A program made the translations under genes and the position numbers. This document shows positions 10,145 to 18,766 of a stretch of DNA of 64,000 nucleotides, piece by piece. This stretch comes from an uncultured Paraprevotella sp. GTDB lineage: Bacteria; Bacteroidota; Bacteroidia; Bacteroidales; Bacteroidaceae. Each line of letters starts with the position of its first letter. Position 1 is the first letter of the stretch. Where the stretch lies: positions 35,000 through 98,999 of the forward strand of contig CALULQ010000010.1 in NCBI GenBank assembly GCA_944321525.1, read 5' to 3'. Below the pieces are notes generated by a model. That model was not told where the DNA came from, did not search any database, and worked only from the letters and a program-made list of their open reading frames with translations.

Positions 10145-12337
10145 TTATCGGATGAACAAGAGTTCGCGGTATTTCGGCAACGGCCACATCTCGTCGTCCA
10201 CGATGAGTTCCAGCTTGTCCACGTGGTAGCGGATGCTTTCCAGCATGGGCGCTACGGTGTCGTGGTAGGCAATGGCCTTCTCGCGGATGTTCTCGATGCG
10301 GTTGGCCACCTTCCGGTTCTCCACCATGAGGTTGATGTTTTCCGCGATGAAGCTGGAGTGGGCCGCAATCTTCTCAATCAGTTCCAGGTTCTTGGCGTTC
10401 AGCTGGGCTGCTTTTTCGGCAGGGAACACCTCCTGGACCTTATGCACGTTGTCGATCAAGGCACTTTGGTAGCGCGTGGCCACGGGGATGATGTGGTTCA
10501 TGCACATGTCGCCGAAAATGCGCGCCTCGATTTGCACCTTTTTCGTGTAGGTCTCCCATTTGATTTCGTTTCGAGCTTCGATTTCGTTGCGCGTGAACAC
10601 GTGAGTGGCCTCGAACATCTTCACGCTGCTTTCGTCCAAATAGCGGTCGAAGACGAGCGGACAGCTGCGCTCCGTGTCCAGCCCGCGGCGCCGGGCCTCG
10701 GCTTGCCATTCTTCGGAGTATCCGTTCCCGTCGAAGTGGATGGGCTTGCAGGTCTTGATGTCCTCGCGCACCACTTGCAGGATGGCTTTGGTCTTGTCGA
10801 CGCCCTTTTCTATCAAGGCGTCCACCCGCTTCTTGAAGTCGATGAGGGCTTCCGCCATGGCGGCGTTGAGTACAATCATCGCGGCGGCGCAGTTGGCCTG
10901 CGAGCCGACGGCACGGAATTCGAAACGGTTGCCCGTGAAAGCGAAAGGCGACGTCCGGTTGCGGTCGGTGTTGTCGAACATCAGTTCGGGAATCTGAGGA
11001 ATGTCGAGTTTCATGCCGTGCTTGCTGGCCACGTCGATGAGTTCGTCGTCCGTGGAGTTTTCCAGATGCTCCAGTATGTCGCTCAGCTGCTGCCCGAGGA
11101 AGGAAGAGATGATGGCCGGGGGTGCCTCGTTGCCGCCCAGCCGGTGGGCGTTGGTGGCACTCATGATGGACGCCTTGAGCAATCCGTTGTGGCGGTAGAC
11201 GGCCATCAGCGTTTCCACGATGAACGTGACGAAGCGCAGATTGTCGGTCGGTGTCTTGCCAGGTCCGTGGAGCAGTATGCCGGTGTCGGTGGCCAGCGAC
11301 CAGTTGTTGTGCTTGCCCGACCCGTTGATGCCGGCAAACGGCTTTTCGTGCAGCAGGCAGCGGAAGCCGTGTTTGCGGGCTATCTTCTTCATGAGCGACA
11401 TGAGCAGCATGTTGTGGTCCACGGCCAGGTTGGTCTCTTCGAAGATGGGGGCCAGCTCGAACTGGTTGGGTGCCACTTCATTGTGGCGCGTCTTGCAGGG
11501 GATGCCCAGTTCCAAGGCTTGGATTTCCAAGTCTTTCATGAATTCGGCCACGCGCTCGGGGATGGAGCCGAAGTAGTGGTCGTCCATCTGCTGGTTCTTG
11601 GCCGATTCGTGCCCCATCAGTGTGCGTCCCGTCATGAGCAGGTCCGGGCGGGTGGCATAGAGCCCTTCGTCCACGAGGAAGTATTCCTGTTCCCATCCCA
11701 GGTTCGAGATGACTTTCTTCACGTCGGAGTAGAAGTAGCGGCACACGTCGGTGGCGGCTTTGTCCACGGCGTGGATGGCCTTTTTCAGCGGGGCCTTGTA
11801 GTCGAGCGCCTCGCCGGTGTAGGAGATGAAAATGGTGGGAATCATCAAGGTGTCGCCCAGCACGAATACGGGCGAGGCCGTGTCCCAGGCAGAATAGCCG
11901 CGCGCTTCGAAGGTGGAGCGGATGCCGCCGTTGGGGAACGACGAGGCGTCGGATTCCTGCTGGATGAGCTGCTTGCCCGAAAATTCCTCCACCATGCCGC
12001 CTTTGCCGTCGTGCTCCACGAAGGCGTCGTGCTTCTCCGCCGTGCCTTCGGTCAGGGGCTGGAACCAGTGTGTGCAATGGGTGACACCCAGTTCCATGGC
12101 CCATTTCTTCATGCCGGCGGCCACGGCGTCGGCTGTTTGCAAATCGAGCAACGCCCCGTTGTCGATGACGTCGCACATCTTTTTATAAATATCAGCCGGG
12201 AGATATTTGAACATCTTCTGGCGGTTGAACACATACTTGCCGAAGAACTCGGACGGCCTTTCCGCAGGGGCGGGCACTCCCACCGCCTTCTTCTTGAAAG
12301 CCTCGCCTACGACTTCGAATCTTAATGAGGATGACAT
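10145..12337 (-). CDS. glnN: Glutamine synthetase type III
   Basis: Condenses glutamate and ammonia to glutamine using ATP. The 730-residue length and N-terminal region (SEFFGKYVFN, GMKKWAMELGVTHCTHWFQPLT) mark GSIII, the large class first described in Bacteroides, rather than the roughly 450-residue GSI. Active-site motifs include EQEYFLVD, NQFELAPIFE and the ATP/ammonia region NGSGKHNNWS, with RTSPFAFTGNRFEFRA near the middle. The start abuts a TATAATAAGGTAT motif with no gap. It lies 34 bases after aguB on the same strand, which places ammonia assimilation directly after an ammonia-releasing pathway. Confidence 0.96.
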   Translation of the reverse strand: MSSSLRFEVVGEAFKKKAVGVPAPAERPSEFFGKYVFNRQKMFKYLPADIYKKMCDVIDNGALLDLQTADAVAAGMKKWAMELGVTHCTHWFQPLTEGTAEKHDAFVEHDGKGGMVEEFSGKQLIQQESDASSFPNGGIRSTFEARGYSAWDTASPVFVLGDTLMIPTIFISYTGEALDYKAPLKKAIHAVDKAATDVCRYFYSDVKKVISNLGWEQEYFLVDEGLYATRPDLLMTGRTLMGHESAKNQQMDDHYFGSIPERVAEFMKDLEIQALELGIPCKTRHNEVAPNQFELAPIFEETNLAVDHNMLLMSLMKKIARKHGFRCLLHEKPFAGINGSGKHNNWSLATDTGILLHGPGKTPTDNLRFVTFIVETLMAVYRHNGLLKASIMSATNAHRLGGNEAPPAIISSFLGQQLSDILEHLENSTDDELIDVASKHGMKLDIPQIPELMFDNTDRNRTSPFAFTGNRFEFRAVGSQANCAAAMIVLNAAMAEALIDFKKRVDALIEKGVDKTKAILQVVREDIKTCKPIHFDGNGYSEEWQAEARRRGLDTERSCPLVFDRYLDESSVKMFEATHVFTRNEIEARNEIKWETYTKKVQIEARIFGDMCMNHIIPVATRYQSALIDNVHKVQEVFPAEKAAQLNAKNLELIEKIAAHSSFIAENINLMVENRKVANRIENIREKAIAYHDTVAPMLESIRYHVDKLELIVDDEMWPLPKYRELLFIR

Positions 12338-12350
12338 ATACCTTATTATA
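12338..12350 (-). promoter_or_regulatory. 13-mer TATAATAAGGTAT abutting the glnA start
   Basis: A perfect copy of the recurrent AT-rich 13-mer, ending at the base before the glnA ATG. The AAGG core is too close to the ATG to be an ordinary Shine-Dalgarno site. Confidence 0.4.
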
Positions 12351-12371
12351 TTATGAGATTAATGAATCGGG

Positions 12372-13253
12372 TTAATCAATGAAACGGCGGCAGAGCGGGC
12401 CGAACTCCTCGATGCGGCGGTCGCGCAGGAAGGGCCACCAGCGGCGCACGTTTTCCGAGCGCTCCATGTCGATGTCCACCACCATGTTCTCGTCTTCCTG
12501 TCCGGCACGGGCGAGCAGTTCGCCTTGCGGTCCGGCCACGAAACTGCTGCCCCAGAACTGTATGCCGCGGGTCTGTCCCGAAGGGTCGGGCTCGTGGCCG
12601 CAACGGTTCACGGCGATGACCGGCAGTCCGTTGGCCACGGCATGTCCGCGCTGCACGGTGGTCCAGGCCTCGCGCTGCCGCTCTTGTTCCTCGGGCGTGT
12701 CGCTGCTTTCGTATCCGATGGCCGTGGGATAGATGAGGAGTTCCGCCCCTTGCAGGGCCATCAGCCGTGCGCCTTCGGGATACCACTGGTCCCAGCACAC
12801 CTGTACGCCCAGCTTGCCGAGCGAGGTCTGAATGGGGTGGAAACCCAAGTCGCCCGGGGTGAAGTAGAACTTCTCATAATAGGCCGGGTCGTCGGGGATG
12901 TGCATCTTGCGGTAGGTGCCGGCTATCGAGCCGTCGGTGTCGAACACCACGGCCGTGTTGTGGTACAGTCCGGCGGCGCGTTTTTCGAAGAGCGACGTGA
13001 CCAGCACGATGCCAAACTGCCGTGCCAGTTCGCCGAAGAAACCGGTGGACGGGCCGGGGATGGGTTCCGCCAGGTCGAACATCCGCGTGTCCTCGGTTTG
13101 ACAAAAGTACAAGGAGTTGTGCAATTCTTGCAGGATGACCAATTGCGCCCCCCGGCGGCACACGTCTTCGATGTTCCGGGCCAGCTTGAGAAGGTTGGCC
13201 TTGGTGTCTGCGGTGTTGGACTGTTGCACCAGTCCTACTTTTATTGTTTTCAT
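12372..13253 (-). CDS. aguB: N-carbamoylputrescine amidase
   Basis: Nitrilase-superfamily hydrolase that converts N-carbamoylputrescine to putrescine, CO2 and ammonia. The catalytic triad is visible as E43 in LQELHNSLYF, K116 in YRKMHIPDD and C153 in QVCWDQWYPE. The 293-residue length is standard. It is 12 bases downstream of aguA, and the pair forms the agmatine-to-putrescine route. The assignment over other nitrilases rests on the HIPDDPAYYEKFYFTPGD segment and on the aguA neighbour. Confidence 0.93.
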   Translation of the reverse strand: MKTIKVGLVQQSNTADTKANLLKLARNIEDVCRRGAQLVILQELHNSLYFCQTEDTRMFDLAEPIPGPSTGFFGELARQFGIVLVTSLFEKRAAGLYHNTAVVFDTDGSIAGTYRKMHIPDDPAYYEKFYFTPGDLGFHPIQTSLGKLGVQVCWDQWYPEGARLMALQGAELLIYPTAIGYESSDTPEEQERQREAWTTVQRGHAVANGLPVIAVNRCGHEPDPSGQTRGIQFWGSSFVAGPQGELLARAGQEDENMVVDIDMERSENVRRWWPFLRDRRIEEFGPLCRRFID

Positions 13254-13265
13254 GTTGTAATCGTT

Positions 13266-14396
13266 TTATTGAAGGACAGAAGCGGGAAACTGCATCGTAC
13301 AGCAGTGCAGCGAACCGTGCTGGCGGATGAGCGGCCGGCAGTCGATGCCCACGATTTCATGCTGCGGGAAAGCTTTCAGCAAGGCCCTGCGCGCCAGCTC
13401 GTCGTTGGCTGCCTGTCCGTAGGTGGGCATCAGCACCGCACCGTTGATGACCAGGAAATTGGCGTAGGTGGCCGGCAAGCGTTGTCCGTCCTCGTCGTAA
13501 ATGGCCTGCGGCATGGGCAGCGGAATGAGGCGGTAGGGTTCGTCCTGCAGGGTGCGGAACGTGCGGAGCTGCTCTTCCATGCGGGCCAGCTCCTCGTAGT
13601 GCTCGTCCGTCCGGTCTTCGCACTTCACGTAGGCAATGGTCTGTTCGGGACAGAAGCGCGCCAGCGTGTCGATGTGCCCGTCCGTGTCGTCCCCGGCCAG
13701 ATAGCCGTGGTCGAGCCACAGCACCCGTTCGGCATGGAAGAACGCTTTGAGCCGTTCCTCGATGTCGGCTCGGTCCAAACCCTCGTTGCGATGGGGCGCC
13801 AAGAGGCAGCCGGACGTGGTGAGCACCGTGCCGTGCCCGTCGCTTTCGATGGCGCCTCCTTCGAGCACGAAGTCCAGATGGTCGGCATACGCCCCTTTCA
13901 GCACGCCTTGCTCCATCAGGCAGCGGTTGATGCGGTTGTCCTTTTCGGCGGGGAACTTTTCGCCCCAGCCGTTGAAGCGGAAGTCCAGCAGTTCCGGCCC
14001 GTCTTCCCGCACCAGCGTGATGAATCCGTGGTCGCGGGCCCACGTGTCGTCGGTGGGGCATTCCGCCCATCGGATTTGTTCCAACACATGGGAGGGGAAC
14101 TTCTCTTTCAGCAAAGCCTCCACTTTCGCCCGTTCGGGCGTCACTATTAATAAAGGTTCGCGCGAGGCGATCTCGTAGGCCATGCGCAGGTAGCAGGCCG
14201 TCACTTCCGGCAACATGTCGCGCCAGTCGGTGCCGGCGTGCGGCCACGTCAGTTGCACGCCGCTTTGCGGATACCATTCGGACGGCAGGAAGGTTTTCCG
14301 TATTTCGGTCCGTTCCGGTCCGTTGACTTCCTCAAAACGTATCTGAACCCACCGTTCATCCATGGTGGCCGTGCGAGCTTTATAGAGTAGACCCAT
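13266..14396 (-). CDS. aguA: Agmatine deiminase
   Basis: Converts agmatine to N-carbamoylputrescine and ammonia. It is a guanidine-modifying-superfamily protein of 376 residues; an in-frame Met at 14363 would remove 11 residues. Family marks are WPHAGTDW, the PTDDTWARDHG segment, LEGGAIESDG, GDDTDGHID and the C-terminal HGSLHCCT, with catalytic Cys365 and a second Cys beside it. First gene of the aguA-aguB-glnN run, with a TATCTTTG promoter box 35 bases upstream. It is divergent from the FetA-like gene. Confidence 0.94.
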   Translation of the reverse strand: MGLLYKARTATMDERWVQIRFEEVNGPERTEIRKTFLPSEWYPQSGVQLTWPHAGTDWRDMLPEVTACYLRMAYEIASREPLLIVTPERAKVEALLKEKFPSHVLEQIRWAECPTDDTWARDHGFITLVREDGPELLDFRFNGWGEKFPAEKDNRINRCLMEQGVLKGAYADHLDFVLEGGAIESDGHGTVLTTSGCLLAPHRNEGLDRADIEERLKAFFHAERVLWLDHGYLAGDDTDGHIDTLARFCPEQTIAYVKCEDRTDEHYEELARMEEQLRTFRTLQDEPYRLIPLPMPQAIYDEDGQRLPATYANFLVINGAVLMPTYGQAANDELARRALLKAFPQHEIVGIDCRPLIRQHGSLHCCTMQFPASVLQ

Positions 14397-14430
14397 ACTT
14401 CAATTTTATATTTCGAGTAGTTTAATGGGA

Positions 14431-14438
14431 CAAAGATA
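14431..14438 (-). promoter_or_regulatory. -7 box TATCTTTG for aguA
   Basis: TAnnTTTG match on the minus strand, 35 bases before the aguA start. It is divergent from the promoter at 14472. Confidence 0.6.
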
Positions 14439-14471
14439 CGAATCTTCTGTCAATTATGCCTTTATTTTTAT

Positions 14472-14479
14472 TAACTTTG
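14472..14479 (+). promoter_or_regulatory. -7 box TAACTTTG for the FetA-like gene
   Basis: TAnnTTTG match only 9 bases before the chosen ATG at 14488. It rules out the longer in-frame start at 14425, which would lie upstream of the promoter. Confidence 0.6.
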
Positions 14480-14487
14480 TGCGTAGA

Positions 14488-15117
14488 ATGGCAGAGATGT
14501 TGAAAATAGAGCGTGCCGCGTTGCGGCTGGGAGGACGTTTGCTTTTCCGTGATTTGGACATGGATGTGGCGGCCGGACAGTGGGTGTGTGTCACCGGGGA
14601 GTCGGGTTGCGGCAAGACGTCGTTGCTGCGGGCCGTGCTCGGTTTCCTGCCGTTGGAGGCCGGGCGGGTCAGCGTGTGTGGCGAGGACTTGTCGCTGCAC
14701 ACGGTGGAGCGCATCCGCCGCCGCACGGCCTACGTGCCTCAGGAACTGTTTCTGCCGGCCGACACGGTGGAGGAGATGCTGCGCATCCCTTTCGACTTGA
14801 AGGCCAACCGGCGCACAGGGCTTTCGCTCGAGAGTTTGTTCCGGATTTGGGAAGCCTTGGGACTGGGGCGCGATTTGTACCACCGCAAGGTGGGGCAACT
14901 GTCTGGCGGGCAGCGGCAACGCATCATCCTTTCCATGGCGGCTTTGCTGGGGAAGCGGCTGTTGCTGGCCGACGAGCCCACTTCGGCACTCGACGAGGAA
15001 AGCGTGGGAAAGGTGGCAGGACTGCTTCGCGGCATGGCCGCGAGGGGCGCGGCTGTGGTGAGCGTGTCGCACAACCGCACGCTGCTGGAGGCTTGCGACC
15101 GGGTGGTGAGGCTTTAA
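14488..15117 (+). CDS. fetA: ABC transporter ATPase, FetA/YbbL-like
   Basis: A nucleotide-binding subunit of about 209 residues with Walker A GESGCGKTS, Q-loop YVPQELFLPA, signature LSGGQRQRI, Walker B LLLADEPTSALDEE and H-loop SVSHN. The next gene, 15 bases downstream, encodes a UPF0014/FetB permease, and this pairing defines the FetAB type. E. coli FetAB is implicated in iron export and peroxide tolerance; whether that holds here is unknown. Confidence 0.85.
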   Translation: MAEMLKIERAALRLGGRLLFRDLDMDVAAGQWVCVTGESGCGKTSLLRAVLGFLPLEAGRVSVCGEDLSLHTVERIRRRTAYVPQELFLPADTVEEMLRIPFDLKANRRTGLSLESLFRIWEALGLGRDLYHRKVGQLSGGQRQRIILSMAALLGKRLLLADEPTSALDEESVGKVAGLLRGMAARGAAVVSVSHNRTLLEACDRVVRL

Positions 15118-15132
15118 AACGGGAAAGACAAA

Positions 15133-15933
15133 ATGGGAACAGTGGATTTGACATACGGCGGTCTGGCAGTGGGCATGTTGCTCATGCTCGTGCCGTTTTA
15201 TTTCTTGTGGCGGTTTCGCACGGGGTTGCTGGCTTCGGCTGTCCTGGGCACGGTCAGGATGACGGTGCAGCTCTTGCTCATCGGCGTGTATCTGCGGTTC
15301 CTGTTCCAGTGGGACAAAGCTTGGGTGAATGTGCTGTGGATGGTGGCCATGGCGGTCATTGCTTCTTACACGGCGGTGAGCCGCACCGCCCTGCGTCGCA
15401 GCGTGCTGCTCTTGCCGGTTTTCGTGGGTTTCCTTTCCACGGTGTTGCTGGTTTCGCTTTATTTCCTGGGATTCGTGGTGCGCGCCGACGATGTGTTTGC
15501 CGCCCGTTTCTTCATACCGGTGGCCGGAGTCTTGTTCGGCAACATGCTGACGGTGAATATTATGGCGGTGAACGTCTATTACAGCGAGTTGCACCGCGAG
15601 CAGGCGATGTATTATTATCTGTTGGGTAACGGGGCCAGCCGTTTCGAGGCCACATTGCCCTTTTTGCGTTCGGCCGTCATCAAGTCCTTTTCCCCGTGCA
15701 TTGCCAACATGGCCGTGCTGGGCATCGTGTCTTTCCCCGGAACGATGATAGGGCAGATACTGGGCGGTTCCATGCCGGAGGTCGCCATCAAGTATCAGTT
15801 GATGATCAGCGTCATCACGGTGGTGGCCTCCATGCTCTCGCTGGTGGTCACCATCTCGCTCTCCGCCCGGCGCACCTTCGATGAGTTCGGGCGGCTGCAA
15901 CCCGTGTTTCGCGAGGAGCGGAATGGTAAATAA
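15133..15933 (+). CDS. fetB: UPF0014-family permease, FetB/YbbM-like
   Basis: A 266-residue integral membrane protein with about seven helices. Family segments include LLASAVLGTVRMTVQLLLIG, VLFGNMLTVNIMAVN and the conserved GIVSFPGTMIGQILGG. It forms a transporter with the ATPase immediately upstream. Proposed substrate by family is iron. It is followed by a short gap holding the promoter of the Nif3-like gene. Confidence 0.87.
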   Translation: MGTVDLTYGGLAVGMLLMLVPFYFLWRFRTGLLASAVLGTVRMTVQLLLIGVYLRFLFQWDKAWVNVLWMVAMAVIASYTAVSRTALRRSVLLLPVFVGFLSTVLLVSLYFLGFVVRADDVFAARFFIPVAGVLFGNMLTVNIMAVNVYYSELHREQAMYYYLLGNGASRFEATLPFLRSAVIKSFSPCIANMAVLGIVSFPGTMIGQILGGSMPEVAIKYQLMISVITVVASMLSLVVTISLSARRTFDEFGRLQPVFREERNGK

Positions 15934-15979
15934 ATGATAAAAACTCGGTCCATTGCTTGGACGGATGCCCCTTTATGCC

Positions 15980-15987
15980 TATCTTTG
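15980..15987 (+). promoter_or_regulatory. -7 box TATCTTTG for the Nif3-like gene
   Basis: TAnnTTTG match 18 bases upstream of the GTG start at 16005. Confidence 0.6.
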
Positions 15988-16004
15988 CATAAATTTTCTA
16001 TGAC

Positions 16005-16814
16005 GTGAAAATTAAGGAAGTAGTTTTTGCCCTTGAAAGATTCGCGCCTTTGCCCTTGCAGGAAAGCTTTGACAATGCGGGCCTGCAAGTCGGATTGACG
16101 GAGGCGGAAGCATCAGGGGCTTTATTGTGTCTGGACGTGACGGAGGAAGTGATAGACGAGGCTGTGTCGCTTGGATGCAACCTCATCGTGTCGCACCATC
16201 CGTTGCTGTTCCATGGACTGAAGACCGTGGCCGACCGCAACCTTGTGGAACGCTGCGTGCGCAAGGCCATCCAAAACGACATCGCGGTCTATTCGGCGCA
16301 CACGAATCTGGACAACGCCGAAGACGGGGTGAACTTCAAAATCGCCGAGAAGCTGGATTTGGAGCAAGTGAGGCTCTTGCAGCCCCGCGCGGTGAAGATG
16401 AAGGACGGCGGACGGGAGTACGCCGTCATGGCGGGCAGCGGAGTGGTGGGATTGCTTCCCGAGCCGGAAGACTCGCTGAAGTTCCTCCAGCGCATGAAGT
16501 CGGTATTCCATGTGGAGTGCCTGATGCACAACGACCTGTTGCAGCGTCCGGTGCACAAGGTGGTGATTTGCGGCGGGGCTGGCGACTTCTTGCTCGATGA
16601 GGCCATCGCCCACGGGGCCGATGCCTTCGTGACGGGAGAGATGCACTATCACCAGTACTTCGGCCACGAACAGGAAATCCAGATTGCCGTGCTGGGGCAT
16701 TACCAGAGCGAGCAATACACGAAAGAAATATTTTATTCCATCATAGGGGAGGCCTGTCCGGAGCTGCCGCTTTACATGACGGCCGTGGACACGAATCCCA
16801 TAAAATACTTATAA
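16005..16814 (+). CDS. Nif3-like dinuclear-metal hexameric protein
   Basis: Member of the NIF3/YbgI family, toroidal hexamers with two metal ions per subunit and no settled reaction (sometimes labelled GTP cyclohydrolase 1 type 2). It starts with GTG; the nearby ATG at 16000 runs into a stop after one codon. Metal ligands are visible in NLIVSHHPLLFHGLK, and the C-terminal ligands probably lie in AVLGHYQSEQY. The 269-residue length is the short form without the PII-like insertion. The zinc-ribbon gene follows 9 bases on, a common pairing in Bacteroidetes. Confidence 0.9.
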   Translation: MKIKEVVFALERFAPLPLQESFDNAGLQVGLTEAEASGALLCLDVTEEVIDEAVSLGCNLIVSHHPLLFHGLKTVADRNLVERCVRKAIQNDIAVYSAHTNLDNAEDGVNFKIAEKLDLEQVRLLQPRAVKMKDGGREYAVMAGSGVVGLLPEPEDSLKFLQRMKSVFHVECLMHNDLLQRPVHKVVICGGAGDFLLDEAIAHGADAFVTGEMHYHQYFGHEQEIQIAVLGHYQSEQYTKEIFYSIIGEACPELPLYMTAVDTNPIKYL

Positions 16815-16822
16815 CAAGAATT

Positions 16823-17665
16823 ATGGCAAAAGACGCAAAAAAAGATGCCGCGGACTTGTCGGTCGAGGAAAAGCTGAAGAACCTGTATCAGCTGCAGACC
16901 ATGCTTTCCGAAATAGACAAAATCAAGACCTTGCGCGGCGAACTCCCGTTGGAAGTGCAGGACTTGGAAGATGAAATCACGGGCTTGGGCACCCGCATCG
17001 AGAAAATCCATGGAGAGATTGGCGAACTGAACGCCGACATCGCCGCCCGGAGGAACAATATCGCCACCTGCAAGGCTTCCATCGAGAAGTACAAACAGCA
17101 GTTGGACAACGTGCGCAACAACCGTGAATATGACTCGTTGAGCAAGGAAATCGAATATCAGACGCTGGACGTGGAGCTGAATGAGAAGCGCATACGCGAG
17201 GCTTACAGCAGCATCGAGCAGAAGAACGGCGAGATTGCACACTGCACAGAGGTGATGGAAGACCGCCGCGCCGACTTGGAGGTGAAGAAGTCCGAGCTGG
17301 ACGAAATCATCTCGGAGACGCGTGCAGAGGAAGAGAAGCTGCGCGAGAAAGCCAAGTCGTTGGAAGCCACCATCGAGCCGCGCCTCTTGCTGGCTTTTAA
17401 GCGTATCCGCAAGAACAGCCGGAACGGGTTGGGCATCGTCTACGTGCAGCGTGATGCCTGCGGCGGATGCTTCAACAAGATTCCGCCCCAGCGTCAGCTG
17501 GACATCCGCATGCGCAAGAAAATCATCGTGTGCGAGTATTGCGGCCGCATCATGATCGACCCGGAACTGGCCGGGGTGAAGACGGAAGCCAAGGTGGTGG
17601 AGGAGAAACCGAAACGCCGCCGCCGTTCGGCTGCAGCTGCAGAAGAGCAAAGCAAGGCAGAATAG
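16823..17665 (+). CDS. Coiled-coil zinc-ribbon protein (C4-type)
   Basis: A 280-residue protein: residues about 12-190 are a long, nearly uninterrupted coiled coil rich in Glu, Lys and Leu. A C4 zinc ribbon follows (CGGCFN then CEYCGRI, around residues 213-240), then a basic tail KPKRRRRSAAAA. This is the CT398/zf-RING_7 type architecture, proposed to bind nucleic acid or partner proteins; no precise role is established. It is co-transcribed with the Nif3-like gene and followed by a hairpin terminator. Confidence 0.85.
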   Translation: MAKDAKKDAADLSVEEKLKNLYQLQTMLSEIDKIKTLRGELPLEVQDLEDEITGLGTRIEKIHGEIGELNADIAARRNNIATCKASIEKYKQQLDNVRNNREYDSLSKEIEYQTLDVELNEKRIREAYSSIEQKNGEIAHCTEVMEDRRADLEVKKSELDEIISETRAEEEKLREKAKSLEATIEPRLLLAFKRIRKNSRNGLGIVYVQRDACGGCFNKIPPQRQLDIRMRKKIIVCEYCGRIMIDPELAGVKTEAKVVEEKPKRRRRSAAAAEEQSKAE

Positions 17666-17678
17666 AAGGAACACTGAC

Positions 17679-17731
17679 GAAGGAAGGGAGGCCGTATCCG
17701 GGGAATGTCTCGGGTGCGGCCTTCTTTTTTT
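17679..17731 (+). terminator. Terminator after the zinc-ribbon gene
   Basis: GC-rich imperfect stem pairing GGGAGGCCG with CGGCCTTC (one G-T pair), followed by a run of seven T. It lies just before repeat copy 2. Confidence 0.7.
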
Positions 17732-17748
17732 CGGGCGGATGAAAGCAT

Positions 17749-17850
17749 GCCTTGCGGAGTGCGGAATTGTACTTGCCGCAAAGTACTCGAGTACTCTCCG
17801 CAGAGTACGCTGGCAGGTTCAGCCCGACGTCGCGGAGCATCGGGCATGGG
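17749..17850 (+). repeat. Hairpin repeat element, copy 2
   Basis: Plus-oriented copy. Hairpin units at 17769-17786 and 17791-17808 both have CCGC loops and are joined by TCGA. The left flank is CCTTGCGGAGTGCGG, and the right end carries GCATCGGGCATGG. The first unit is the exact reverse complement of the first unit of copy 3, and the second units are identical. Confidence 0.85.
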
Positions 17851-18224
17851 ACGGACGCTTCCGCCCTCTTGGTGGTTTAGCCGTCCGTAACCCAAAAGCG
17901 GCCGTTTCCGGTTGAGGGCAGCCCGGCAGGGCGCGCGTGCCGGGTGGAACGGGGGCGGGGAGCTGTTTTTTTGCTGGTTGGAGCTAGCCTGCACGTATTT
18001 TAGGAGAAACAAAATGAAAGCCATGGGGCTTATGAACGTGCGCTTTTGGCTTTTGATTCATGCGAAATATCGGATTTGCGGGCGGTGATTGCATGAAAAT
18101 ATCAGGTTATGGTTGCATTTTGATAACCTGCAAACGCAAAATGCGTCCATATTTTCGGGCGCCCCGGAGGGGAGGGCGCAAATGAGCGATTCTTGCGACG
18201 CGGCGGCCGGTGCGGGACCGTCCG
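17851..18224. other. Gene-free stretch between converging genes
   Basis: No coding region is supported. A short hairpin lies at 18103-18130. The rest shows no recognisable signal. Confidence 0.5.
18103..18130 (-). terminator. Possible terminator of the HsdR_N-like gene
   Basis: Perfect 8-bp stem CAGGTTAT/ATAACCTG around a 12-base loop, about 95 bases past the stop on the minus strand, followed there by ATATTTTC. It is weak compared with the other terminators in the window. Confidence 0.4.
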
Positions 18225-18695
18225 TCAGGGCATCTCTTCCGGCGCGCACAATTCTTTGTAGTCCGGGATGTCGGGCAGGAAGCGGCAGGTGTTGGTGGCA
18301 TAGTCCATCCGGCAGCAGTAATGCCGCAGCCCGTTGGACACGATAAGGAAGTCCACGTGCAGCACCATGTTGTAGCGCGAGATTTGGCTGAACACCTTTT
18401 GCGTGATTTCGATATGGGGCGCCTTGTATTCCACGATGGCACGCGGGCACGCATTGCGGTCGTAGACCACCGTGTCGCACCGCTTGGACGTCCCGTTCAG
18501 GTTCAGCGAGATTTCGTTGGCCACCAGTCCTTGCGGGTAGCCCTTGTGTTCGACGAGATAATGCACGAAGTGTTGCCTGACCCATTCTTCGGGGGTGAGG
18601 GCCACGTACTTGCGACGTAATTCGTCGAAAACCACCTTCCGGCCGTTTTGTTCAGCCACTTTTATGGGATATTGTGGGAGGTTTAATGTGAACAT
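18225..18695 (-). CDS. Stand-alone HsdR N-terminal-like nuclease-fold protein
   Basis: A 156-residue protein resembling the HSDR_N_2 domain (type I restriction R-subunit N-terminus) with no helicase part. A PD-(D/E)xK-type pair is visible: Asp in SKRCDTVVYD and the ExK in AIVEYKAPHIE, followed by the conserved FSQISRYNMVLHVDFLIVSNG. The ATG giving MFTLNLPQYP is chosen because the promoter box at 18748 lies upstream. No hsdS or hsdM is nearby, so this is not a restriction system here. It is divergent from amn by 71 bases. Function unknown; the family is widespread in Bacteroidetes. Confidence 0.75.
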   Translation of the reverse strand: MFTLNLPQYPIKVAEQNGRKVVFDELRRKYVALTPEEWVRQHFVHYLVEHKGYPQGLVANEISLNLNGTSKRCDTVVYDRNACPRAIVEYKAPHIEITQKVFSQISRYNMVLHVDFLIVSNGLRHYCCRMDYATNTCRFLPDIPDYKELCAPEEMP

Positions 18696-18700
18696 TTTGC

Positions 18701-18708
18701 TAACTTTG
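18701..18708 (+). promoter_or_regulatory. -7 box TAACTTTG for amn
   Basis: TAnnTTTG match 59 bases before the amn ATG, immediately upstream of the divergent gene's start. Confidence 0.55.
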
Positions 18709-18747
18709 CAAGGATTCCCCCGTGGAGAAGCCGCGGGGATTCCGATG

Positions 18748-18755
18748 CAAAAATA
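18748..18755 (-). promoter_or_regulatory. -7 box TATTTTTG for the HsdR_N-like gene
   Basis: TAnnTTTG match on the minus strand, 53 bases before the chosen start. The two divergent transcripts would overlap at their 5' ends by about 40 bases. Confidence 0.5.
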
Positions 18756-18766
18756 AGCAAAAAACG

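Noticed and set aside
10223..12325. 700-codon plus-strand frame opposite glnN
   Set aside because: Mirrors the type III glutamine synthetase gene exactly and has no recognisable motif.
18225..18695. Type I restriction system
   Set aside because: Only an HsdR N-terminal-like domain is present, with no helicase motor, hsdM or hsdS in the window.
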